A DNA stretch of 64,000 bases from Anodontia alba (lineage: Eukaryota; Mollusca; Bivalvia; Lucinida; Lucinidae): assembly GCA_964016985.1 (NCBI GenBank), contig OZ024827.1, positions 54,602,684-54,666,683 of the forward strand. The letters run 5' to 3'. Numbering within the stretch: the first letter of the stretch is position 1; every line of letters starts with the position of its first letter. The notes under the pieces were generated by a model, which made no database searches, was not told where the DNA came from, and worked only from the letters and a program-made list of their open reading frames with translations. The translations under genes were made by a program, and so were the position numbers. Below, in pieces: positions 36,043-45,628 of this stretch.

Positions 36043-36074
<32 letters not shown>
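35823..36074 (+). mobile_element. SINE-2, full length, tRNA-Lys-like head
   Basis: Head with A box TAGCCTAGTGGATAAGAG, an anticodon-loop-like GACTCTTAATCC (as in tRNA-Lys CUU) and B box GGTTCGAGCC. The body contains CTCCGGGTTCTCCGG, and the 3' end is GGGCCGTAAAACCCAAATC followed by poly-A. Flanked by AGATCAATAAT at 35812-35822 and 36075-36085. It may be related to molluscan V-SINE/RUDI-type elements; this needs comparison. Confidence 0.92.
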
Positions 36075-36077
<3 letters not shown>

Positions 36078-36439
36078 TCAATAATAGCTAAAATTGTGCC
36101 GATCGGAAATCCAAGATGGCCGCCATGGCCGCCATCTTGAAAATCTATTTTTCGCTTCTTCTCCTGAACCGAAAGGCCAGTTGACTCCAAACTTGCTAGG
36201 AAGCATCAGGGTGACTTATAGATCAAAAATATCTAAAATTGTGCCGATCGGAAATCCAAGATGGCGGCCATGGCGGCCATCTTGAAAATCTATTTTTCGC
36301 TTCTTCTCCTGAACCGTAAGGCCAATTGACTCCAAACTTGCTAGGAAGCATCAGGATGACTTGTAGATCAAAAATAGCTAAAATCGTGCCGATCGGAAAT
36401 CCAAGATGGCCGCCATGGCCGCCATCTTGAAAATCTATT

Positions 36440-37777
36440 TATGCCCCCAACTTCGAAGAAGTTGGAGGGGCATATTGCTTCTGGGACGTTTGTGCGTGCG
36501 TGCGTCCGTGCGTCCGTCCGTCCGTCTGTGCATCCGTCCGTTACGCTTTTTGATGCATAGCATAACTTCTAAACCATACATGCTAGGGTTTTGAAATTTC
36601 ATATATGGATTCTTCATGAAAAAATAGCTGACCCGTATTTTTTTTCCCATCAGGATTATGCCCCTTTTCTTGAGTTATGGCCCTTTGAAAAAATATAGAT
36701 GAAATCTTGTCAGCAAAATATCTCAAAAGCTATTGAAGCTAGAGCCTTGAAACCTGGTGAATAGATTGGTATTGATGAGTAGATGACCTGATTAACTATT
36801 GAATAAATTCTGAAAATTACTTCATGAGTTATGGCCCTTTATAACTTTGGGCATTTTTACAATTGCACACTTTTTGAAGCATAGCATAAGTTTTGAACTG
36901 TGCATGCTAGGGTTTTGAAATTTCATATATGGATTCCTCATGAAAAAATAGCTGACACGTATTTTTTTTCTTATCAGGATTATGCCCCTTTCCTGAGTTA
37001 TGGCCCTTTGAAAAAATATGGATGAATTCTTGTCAGCAAAATATCTCAAAAGCTATTGAAGCTAGAGCCTTGAAACTTGGTGAATAGATTGGTATTGATG
37101 AGTAGATGACCTGATTAACTTTTGAATAAATTCTGAAAATTACTTCATGAGTTATGGCCCTTTATAACTTTGGGCTTTTTTACGTTGCACATTTTTTGAT
37201 GCATAGCATAAGTTTTGAACTGTGCAGGCTAGGGTTTTGAAATTTCATATATGGATTCCTCATGAAAAAATAGCTGACCCGTATTTTTTTTCCATCAGGA
37301 TTATGCCCCTTTCCTGAGTTATGGCCCTTTGAAAAAATGTAGATGAAATCTTGTCAGCAAAATATCTCAAAAGTTATTGAAGCTAGAGCCTTGAAACCTG
37401 GTGAATAGATTGGTATTGATGAGTAGAAGACCTCATTAACTTTTGAATAAATTCTGAAAAGTACTTCTTGAGTTATGGCCCTTTGTCATTTTGGGCATTT
37501 TTACATTGCACACTTTTTGATGCATAGCATAAGTTTTGAACTGTGCATGCTAGTTTGAAATTTCATATATGGTTTCCTCATGAAAAAGTAGGTGACCCAT
37601 ATTTTTTTTCCTATCCAAATTATCTCCCATTTTAGAGTTATTTCCCTTTTAATAAAATAACATTGAAATCTCGTATATTTGTATTGTTGTGATCGTCATG
37701 GGCAAGCAATGTTGGAGTCAAGCAGTGTTAGTGTCAGGCAGTTGGGGGCATAGTGTTTTACAAACACCAGCTCTAGT
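36440..37777 (+). mobile_element. Element C2 (TATGCCCCC family), full length
   Basis: 5' TATGCCCCCAACTTCGAAG/AAGTTGGAGGGGCATA hairpin, GTGCGTGCGTGCGTCCG microsatellite, about three ~310-bp units (GATGCATAGCATAAGTTTTG ... GATTATGCCCCTTTCC ... GTCAGCAAAATATCTC). Subterminal TTGGGGGCATA is inverse to the 5' end, and the 3' hairpin GTGTTT-TAC-AAACAC is followed by CAGCTCTAGT. Removal restores AAATCTATTTTTTGCTTC, a word of the D monomer seen intact near 39536. Confidence 0.9.
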
Positions 37778-38871
37778 TTTTGCTTCTTCTCCTGAACCGA
37801 AAAGTCAATTGACTCCAAACTTGCTAGGAAGCATCAGGATGACTTGTAGATCAAAAATAGCTAAAATCGTGCCGATCGGAAATCCAAGATGGCGGCCATG
37901 GCAGCCATGTTGAAAATCTATTTTTTGCTTCTTCTCCTGAACCGAAAAGCCAGTTGACTCCAAACTTGCTAGGAAGCATCAGGATGACTTGTAGATCAAA
38001 AATAGCTAAAATCGTGCCGATCGGAAATCCAAGATGGCCGCCATGGCCGCTATCTTGAAAATCTATTTTTCGCTTCTACTCCTAAACCCAAAAGCCAATT
38101 GACTCCAAACTTGGTAGGAGGCATTGGGGTAACTTATAGATCAAAAATAGCTAAAATCCTGCCTATCGGAAATCCAAGATGGCCACCATGGCGGCCATCT
38201 TAAAAATCTATTTTTCGCTTCGAAAGGCCAGTTGACTCCAAACTTGGTAGGAAGCATCGGGGTGACTTGTAGATCAAAAATAGCTAAAATCATGCCGATC
38301 GTAAAACCAGGATGAGCGCCATGGCGGCCATCTTGAAAATCTATTTTTTGCTGCTTCTCCTGAACCAAAAGGCCAGTTGACTCGAAACTTGGTAGGAAGC
38401 ATTTGGGTGACTTGTAGATCAAATATAGCTAAAATCGTTCTGATCAGAAATCCCAGATAGCCACCATGGCCACCATCTTGAAAATCTATATTTAGCTTCT
38501 TCTCCTGCACCGAAAGGCCAATTGACTCCAAACTTCATAGGAGACATTGGGGTGACTTGTAGATCAAAAATAGCTAAAATCGTGCCGATCGTAAATCCAA
38601 TTTGGCTGCTATTTAGAGTTTGTTCAAATGATCACGCTCAATTTTTTGGCATGCCATATATCTTCTTCTTCAAAATAAAGAACTGCTTAAATGATGATCT
38701 TTTCATTAGTTGTGATGACAGGATTGGAAAAATGTTGCATAACATCTGCATATCTGCAGTGGCTATGTCACTCAGGTGAGCGACCCGTGGCCCGTGGGCC
38801 TCTTGTTTCACTTCTGATGTATATAATAATCACAATTTATGGTTGTGTCAAAAAGTCTGTGATGCCCTTGT

Positions 38872-40570
38872 TAGCTCACCTCAGCATGAAGTGCTCATGG
38901 TGAGCTATTGTGGTCAGTCAATGTCCGTCGTCCTTCGTGCGTCGTCCGTCGTGTGTCGTGCGGCATCAACAATTGCTTTAAAAGCCTACTCCTCCTACAC
39001 CCCTGGGCCAATTGACTTGATACTTGGTAGGAAGCATCAGGGTGACTTGTAGATAAAAAATAGCTAAAATCGTTCCGATCGGAAATCTAAGATGGCCACC
39101 ATGGCCGCCATTTTGAAAATCTATTTTTCGCTTCTTCTCCTGAACCGAAAGGCCAATTGACTCCAAACTTGCTAGGAAGCATCAGGGTGACTTGTAGATC
39201 AAAAATAGCTAAAATCGTGCCGATCGGAAATCCAAGATGGCCGCCTTCTTGAAAATCTATTTTTCGTTTCTTCTCCTGAACCGAAAGGCCAGTTGACTCC
39301 AAACTTGCTAGGAAGCATCAGGGTGACTTGTAGATCAAAAATAGCTAAAATCGTGCCGATCGGAAATCCAAGATGGCCGTCATCTTGAAAATCTATTTTT
39401 AGCTTCTTCTCCTGAACCGAAAGGCCAATTGACTCCAAACTTGCTAGGAAGCATCAGGGTGACTTGTAGATCAAAAATAGCTAAAATCGTGCCGATCGGA
39501 AATCCAAGGTGGCCGCCATGGCAGCCATCTTGAAAATCTATTTTTTGCTTCTTCTCCTGAACCCAAAAACCAATTGACTCCAAACTTGCTAGGAAGCATC
39601 AGGATGACTTGTAGATCAATAATAGCTAAAATCGTGCCGATCGGAAATCCAAGATGGCCACCATGGCCGCCATCTTGAAAATCTATTTTTCGCTTCTACT
39701 CCTAAACCCAAAAGCCAATTGACTCCAAACTTGGTAGGAGGCATTGGGGTGCTTATAGATCAAAAATAGCTAAAATCATGCCTATTGGTAATCCAAGATG
39801 GCCGCCATGGCAGCCATCTTGAAAATCTATTTTTCGCTTCTTCTCCTGAACCGCAAGGCCAGTTGACACCAAACTTGGTAGGAAGCATCGGGGTGACTTG
39901 TAGATCAAAAACAGCTAAAATCATGCCGATCGTAAAACCAGGATGGGCGCCATGGCAGCCATCTTGAAAATCTATTTTACGCTTCTTCTGAACCGAAAGG
40001 CCAGTTGACTCGAAACTTGGTAGGAAGCATTTGGGTGACTTGTAGATCAAAAATAGCTAAAATCATGCCAATCGTAAATCCAAGATGGCCGCCATGGCGG
40101 CTATCTTAAAAATCTATTTTTCGCTTCTTCTCCTAAACCCAAAAGTCACTTGACTCGAAACTTAGTAGGAAGCATCAGGGTGACTTGTAGATCAAATATA
40201 GCTAAAATCGTTCTGATCAGATGGCCACCATGGCCGCCATCTTGAAAATCTATATTTAGCTTCTTCTCCTGCACTGAAAGGCCAATTGACTCCAAACTTC
40301 GTAGGAGACATTTGGGTGAGTTGTAGATCAAAAATAGCTAAAATCGTGCCAGTTGGATATCCAAGATGGCCGCCATTTAGAGTTTGTTCAAATGATCACG
40401 CTCAATTGACTGGCATGCCATATATCTTCGTCTTCAAAATAATGAACTGCTTAAATGATGATCTTTTCATTAGTTGCGATGACAGGATTGGAAAAATGTT
40501 GCATAACATCTGCATATCTGCAGTGGTTATGTCACTCAGGTGAGCGACCCGTGGCCCGCGGGCCTCTTGT
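38872..40570 (+). mobile_element. Element D3 (family D)
   Basis: 5' TAGCTCACCTCAGCATGAAG, 145-bp monomers, and a 3' hairpin near GGCCCGCGGGCC+TCTTGT. Removal joins GCC CTT GT with T TAT CTT TTG (A-L-V-Y-L-L), in frame with the reverse transcriptase. It lies only 65 bp of coding sequence after D2. Its last ~115 bases are open in the same frame as the reverse transcriptase, giving a fused 335-codon frame from 40455. Confidence 0.93.
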
Positions 40571-41462
40571 TTATCTTTTGGATAATATTTTTATAAGATT
40601 TGGAACTAAACTTTATAGACAAACTATTGGTATTCCGATGGGAACTAATTGTGCTCCTCTTGTTGCAGATTTGTTTCTTTTTTGTTATGAGAGAGATTTC
40701 ATGAAGTCTCTCTCACGTGAAAATCAGGCTGACATTATTGAGGCTTTCAATTCAACTTCAAGATACCTTGACGATTTATTAAATATTGACAATATTTACT
40801 TTGACCAAATGGTGGACCAGATATACCCTACAGAACTCCAATTAAATAGAGCAAATTCTTCCGATACAGAGGCACCATTTTTGGATTTGAATCTATGTAT
40901 ATCTAATGGTACAGTTTCCACCAAAATTTATGATAAACGGGACTATTTTGATTTTGATATAGTAAATTCCCCTTTTCTGGATGGCGATGTCCCCCGGCGT
41001 ACCTCATATGGGGTATACATATCTCAACTTATAAGATTCGCCAGAGCTTCTTCAAATCTTAATGACTTTAACTACCGTAATAAAGCCCTTACTGCCAAAC
41101 TTCTTAGGCAGGGCTATCGTTATTTTAAACTTCGTAAGGAGTTTTCGAAATTTTATCGCAGACACAGTGCCTTGTTAGAAAAATATATCGTCAGTCTGAA
41201 AACACTTCTGCAACAAGGTATATCAGAACCCGAATTTTACGGTGACTTAGTGTACAGATTTAGAAAAATTGTAGGTAAAGCTAACTTTTCGGAGCAATTC
41301 AGAAAACTTATTAACCATTATAAAAGAATTGGCTATAGCCTGGATATTATGCGGCAGACTGCATGCTTAGTTGTCAACCCAATCATTGTTGATGGCTATG
41401 CGTCACTCTTTAATTGCACGACGGCGGTTCGGGCCTCAGACTCAATGACGGCCTCTTCGTAA

Positions 41463-42128
41463 AACTTTAACCAGTGGGTTGGGGCTTGACGATATGTCTT
41501 TGGCTTGGCCCGCCGTGGTTCAACTATTGGTTTTCATTTACTCTGGTATACAGTAGAATTAGCCATGAGTACTCGTCTTTGTTTATTATAGTGATTAATT
41601 TGATTTTTATGTTTTCGCTTTGTTGCATTGACTGAGTTGGGAGCCTTTATACGAACCGAATTTTTATGTATTTCTGTAGCATCGGGACCCAGGGTGAAGT
41701 TAGCTAGCTGTAAAAGTGCTTTAAACCCTCCGGTGGTTTGCTCTACCGACCGTTCTAAGGCGGTGGTCCCGGTGTTAGTCTTACTCTTTGTTGCTTTGTG
41801 GTTTATTCTACGAGGGATTTGTTGTATGTCTTTCCGTGTGTCATTTTGTTCTTGTGTTTTTCAGTCCTTTTAGTATTGCGATTACCTCGCTTGGGGAAGA
41901 GAGAGCTAATCTTAGTGCTTTTGTATGTTTGTTCGGTTTGTGCTTGTTTAGATTTGTCGGTTTCCTCTTCCTCTTGGGGTCTGGGAAAGGCTGCGTTTTG
42001 TGATTGTGGCACTCCCTGGACTTTTCTCTTACCTTTTTTTCTTACTAGAAACAGTCTCAAGAACAGGAAATGGACCTTAAATTATAAAGAAGAACAAAGA
42101 AGAATTCAAGTGAGAACATGATGATGAT
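41463..42128 (+). other. Probable 3' region of the Penelope-like element
   Basis: No further domain found. The stretch is followed directly by a SINE. Overlapping open frames at 41628-42121 in several phases show no recognised motif. The true 3' end is not defined. Confidence 0.4.
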
Positions 42129-42140
42129 ACACCGTCAGTA

Positions 42141-42439
42141 GTCGGCCTCGATGGCTCAGTTGGATGCGCGTTCAAACTGGTATCAGGAGGTCGCGGGTTC
42201 AACCCCCGCCAGGTCAGCGTGGAGATTTGATCATGAAATATTTTCTACGGTCAATCTCTCCCTTCCGCTGATTCAAGAAGGGCTGTTGTAAGTTTCTGGC
42301 GAAAGAATGTGCACATTACTGGTTAACCGCTCAGAGGACTAAGCCTGCCCAGTAAAAGTGTGGTTAGGTAAACTGACCGTGCTAGACATGACCCCATTGG
42401 GTTGACTGGGCCATAAAACCTCAACACAAACACAAATGA
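42141..42439 (+). mobile_element. SINE-1, full length, diverged
   Basis: Head GTCGGCCTCGATGGCTCAG, B box GGGTTCAACCCC, tail GGGCCATAAAACCTCAACAC. Flanking duplication ACACCGTCAGTA (42129-42140) and ACACCTTCAGTA (42440-42451), one mismatch. Confidence 0.88.
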
Positions 42440-42451
42440 ACACCTTCAGTA

Positions 42452-42688
42452 AAGCTTTCAAAAATGGTTTGCCTCCATGTCAATGGGGTCTACTACAAAA
42501 TTGCTAAATTAGTTGACCCACTGACATGGAGGCAAAACATGAAGTGAAGGACACACTTTCAGTAAAGCTTTCCAAAATGTTTTGCCTCCATGTCAGTGGG
42601 TCAACTAATTTAGCAATTTTGTAATAGACCCCATTGACATGGAGGCAAAACATTTTGGAAAGCTTTACTGAAAGTGTGTCCTTCACTT
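42452..42688. repeat. Foldback element with 54-bp perfect arms
   Basis: 42542-42595 and 42635-42688 are exact inverse copies (AAGTGAAGGACACACTTTCA ...). The 39-bp spacer, with its flanks, also recurs in inverse orientation at 42465-42540 (GTCTACTACAAAATTGC). Thus three alternating arms can fold two ways. No coding content. Confidence 0.9.
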
Positions 42689-42936
42689 GAACTCGTACTT
42701 GTATTTGGTGATTTCTGTTTACAGGGTCTCAAATTAGCAGGAAAGCAAATGCTTGTATGCTAAGTCACAAAAGCCATCTCATTTACAAAACGGATAATCA
42801 AAAAGTAATGTATGCCCTCCCCTTAACTATCACCCCGCTTAACTATCATAACTATCATACAAGAAATAAATTCAAATAATATTAATTATTATTAATGACT
42901 CTGAACCTTATAAAAGAAGTTACTTGCTCTAATAAT

Positions 42937-44830
42937 TGTCCCCCGCCTTTTCGAAGAAAAGTGGAGGGACACTGTTTTTGGTTTTCCGTGGTGCGTGGTG
43001 CGTGGCGCATGGCGCGTGGCGCGTGGTGCGTGGTTCCGAGTTTTTAGTGGGTACTTTGTCCCCTTAACTCCTCCCACAGTTTCTGTCCGATCCTTTTGAA
43101 ACTTTACAGGTGTTTTAAGGATGGTCTGAAGATATGCATGTGGTTTTTTCAGAATCCTGAAATAATTTTTTATCACTTTTTCTGCATTTTTAACTTAGAC
43201 ATTTTTTGAGTTCTAGTATTACAGAAGTCTATAGGGAGTAGGTACCTTGTCCCCTTAACTCCTCCCACAGTTTTTGGCCGATCGTTTTGAAACTTTACAT
43301 GGGCTTTTAGGATGGCCTGAAGATCTGCATGTGGTTTTTTCAGAATCCTGAAATAATTTTTTATTACTTTTTCCGCATTTTTAATTTAGACATTTTTTGA
43401 GTTCTAATACTACAGAAGTGTATAGGGAGTAGGTGCCTTGTCCCCTTAACTCCTCCCACAGTTTTTGGCCGATCCTTTTGAAACTTTACAGGTGTTTTAA
43501 GGATGGCCTGAAGATATGCATGTGGTTTTTTCAGAATCCTGAAATAATTTTTTATTACTTTTTCCGCATTTTTAACTTAGACTTTTTTTGAGTTCTAATA
43601 CTACAGATGTGTATAGGAAGCAGGTACCTTGTCCACTTAACTCCTCCCACAGTTTTTGGCCGATTCTTTTGAAACTTTACAGGTGTTTTAAGGATGGCCT
43701 GAAGATATGCATTTGGTTTTTTCAGAATCCTGAAATAATTTTTTATCACTTTTTCCGCATTTTTAACTTAGTCATTTTTCGATTTCTAGTACTACAGAAG
43801 TGTATAGGGAGTAGGTACCTTGTCCCCTTAACTCCTCCCACAGTTTTTGGCCGATCCTTTTGAAACTTTACATGGGCTTTCAGGATGGCCTGAAGATATG
43901 CATGTGGTTTTTTCAGAATCCTGAAATAATTTTTTATTACTTTTTCCGCATTTTTAACTTAGACATTTTTTTAGTTCTAATACTACAGGAGTATATAGGG
44001 AGCAGGTACCTTGTCCCCTTAACTCCTCCCACAGTTTTTGGCCGATACTTTTGAAACTGTACAGGTGCTTTAAGGATGGTCTGAAGATATGCATGTGGTT
44101 TATTCAGAATCCTGAAATTATTTTTTATCACTTTTTACACGTTTTGAACTTAGACATTTTTTGAGTTCTAATTTTACAGAAGTCTATAGGGAGTAGGTAC
44201 CTTGTCCCCTTAACTCCTCCCACAGTTTTTGGCCGATCCTTTTGAAACTTTACGTGGGCTTTTAGGATGGCCTGAAAATATGCAGGTGGATTTTTCAGGA
44301 TCCTGAAATATTTTTTTATTACTTTTTCTGCATTTTTAACTTAGACTTTTTTTGAGTTCTAATATTGCAGAAGTATATAGGGTGCAGGCACCTTGTCCCC
44401 TTAACTCCTCCCACAGTTTTTGTCCGATCCTTTTGAAACTTTACAAGGGCTTTCAGGATGGCCTGAAGATATGCATGTGGTTTTTTCAGAATCCTGAAAT
44501 AATTTTTTACCACTTTTTCTGCATTTTTAACTTAGACATTTTTTGAGTTCTAATACTACAGAAGCGTATAGGGAGTAGGTACCTTGACCCCGTAACTCCT
44601 ACCACAGTTTTAAGCCGATCCTTTGAAACTTTACAGGTGCTTTCAGGATGGTCTGAAGATATGCATGTGGTTTTTTTCAGAATCTTGAAATTATTTTTTA
44701 TCACTGGTTTCCTGCTTCAATACTTAGGTATTTGATACAGGACCAGTGGTCCTCTGGTTAAATTTACCATTTTTAACACCTCAAATAAAAATTAGGCGGG
44801 GGACATAAATTCCCCATGGAATTTGCTTGT
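42937..44830 (+). mobile_element. Element G1 (TGTCCCCCGCC family, 191-bp monomers)
   Basis: 5' TGTCCCCCGCCTTTTCGAAG with inverse arm AGTGGAGGGACA; a GTGCGTG/GCGCGTG heptamer minisatellite; about nine 191-bp monomers (CCCTTAACTCCTCCCACAG ... GGCCTGAAGATATGCATG ... TTTTAACTTAGACATTTT). Subterminal GGCGGGGGACATA is inverse to the 5' end, and the 3' hairpin AAATTCC-CCAT-GGAATTT is followed by GCTTGT. The monomers are homologous to those of F1, although the terminal hairpins differ. Confidence 0.9.
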
Positions 44831-44912
44831 TACTCATTAAATCTGATAGTAAATAAAGTTAAGATTAGGTTTTGAATCAATGTCTTTTAAGCCCGTCATT
44901 TTACCTGACTCA

Positions 44913-45057
44913 GATTTGATAGCAGACTTGTCAGCAGGTGTAATGGGCTGCTCTTCCTCTGCCACATACATTTCAATGGGAAGCTGAGGGAGTTGTGGGA
45001 GCTGAGGAGTCTCTATTGGTGCAGCTTGGGTGGCTTCTTCTGGCTCAGCTTTCACCT
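44913..45057 (-). pseudogene. hAT transposase, acidic/proline linker segment
   Basis: On the minus strand AATTGTAG precedes VKAEPEEATQAAPIETPQL, followed by LPIEMYVAEEEQP and a final SAIKSESG before GTAAAA. Similar acidic, proline-rich low-complexity linkers lie between the LDPRFK block and the C-terminal dimerisation block in ZBED-like hAT transposases, and this piece sits between those two blocks here, in the right order and strand. It could instead be an unrelated host exon, because both ends look like splice sites. Confidence 0.5.
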
Positions 45058-45586
45058 ACAATTTTAAGTTCAGAATTAAGTTAAGACAAAACATTTTTAG
45101 CTCACCTGAGCCAAAGGCTCAAGGGGAGCTAATGTGATCAACCACCGTCTGTCGTCGTCGTCCGTCCGTCCACAATCTTTAAACAACATCTCCTCCTAAA
45201 CAAATGATTGGATTTTGACCAAACTTCGCAGGAATGATTCTTGGTTGGTCCTCTTTCAAAGTTGTTCATATGGTTCCGGTCCATTGCATATCTAGGTCAC
45301 AGGAGCTAAAAATAGATTTTTTAACTAAATCTTTTTATCAGAAACCACTGGACCTATTTCAATACAATTTTGCAGAAGGTGATCCTCTACCAAGATTGTT
45401 CAAGCCATTTGCATTCATCAAAAACATGGCCCCCCCAGAGGGCTGGGCTTATTTTCCCTATATATCTGTATAGAAAACTTTAAAAATCTTCTTGTCAGAT
45501 TTCAGTATAATATTGCAGGAATGTTTCTTTTGTAACCCTCTACCAAGATTGTTCAAGCCGTCATGATTCATAAAAAAACATGGGCC

Positions 45587-45628
45587 GGGGGGGGGGGGGG
45601 GGGGGGGGTGGGGGGGGGGGGGGGGGGG
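45587..45628 (+). repeat. Poly-G tract within a J2 monomer
   Basis: About 41 G interrupted by one T, at the place where other monomers read CCAGGGGGCGGGGCTT; an expanded slippage tract or an assembly artefact. Confidence 0.8.

Larger units (their letters stand above)
35502..38806 (+). mobile_element. Element D2 (family D), itself hosting a SINE and element C2
   Basis: Ends as in D1 (TAGCTCACCTGAGCACGAAG ... GGCCCGTGGGCC+TCTTGT). Total 3305 bp; subtracting C2 (1338) and SINE-2 with its duplication (263) leaves 1704 bp, essentially the length of D1 (1705) and D3 (1699). Its removal joins codons GCT TTT and TTC ACT (A-F-F-T) of the interrupted reverse transcriptase without loss or gain. Confidence 0.93.
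33908..41462 (+). pseudogene. Penelope-like reverse transcriptase, 5'-truncated, three stops, two insertions
   Basis: Reads through 33908-35501, 38807-38871 and 40571-41462. Order: RHELELKWIKRLQTPFPLGF (resembles the end of a GIY-YIG nuclease), basic linker, FHRTYVLAPADKA, LPTLYWLPKLHK, then PYKARFIANSSSCTTTVLSK. Motif A is STYDFSTLYTTLP; then YRQTIGIPMGTNCAPLVADL; motif C is SRYLDDLLNI (YLDD); then APFLDLNL and YGVYISQLIRFARA in the C-terminal part. In-frame TGA codons at about 34555, 34959 and 35148 break it; the last replaces a basic residue and looks like CGA-to-TGA decay. The gaps are elements D2 and D3. That it is a reverse transcriptase is secure. Placement among Penelope-like elements with an N-terminal nuclease is my inference. 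Confidence 0.85.

Noticed and set aside
36034..36074. Poly-A as evidence of a processed pseudogene
   Set aside because: It is the tail of SINE-2, as shown by the AGATCAATAAT duplication.
41628..42121. Overlapping frames after the reverse transcriptase as a second protein
   Set aside because: Several phases are open at once and show no domain; likely untranslated 3' region.
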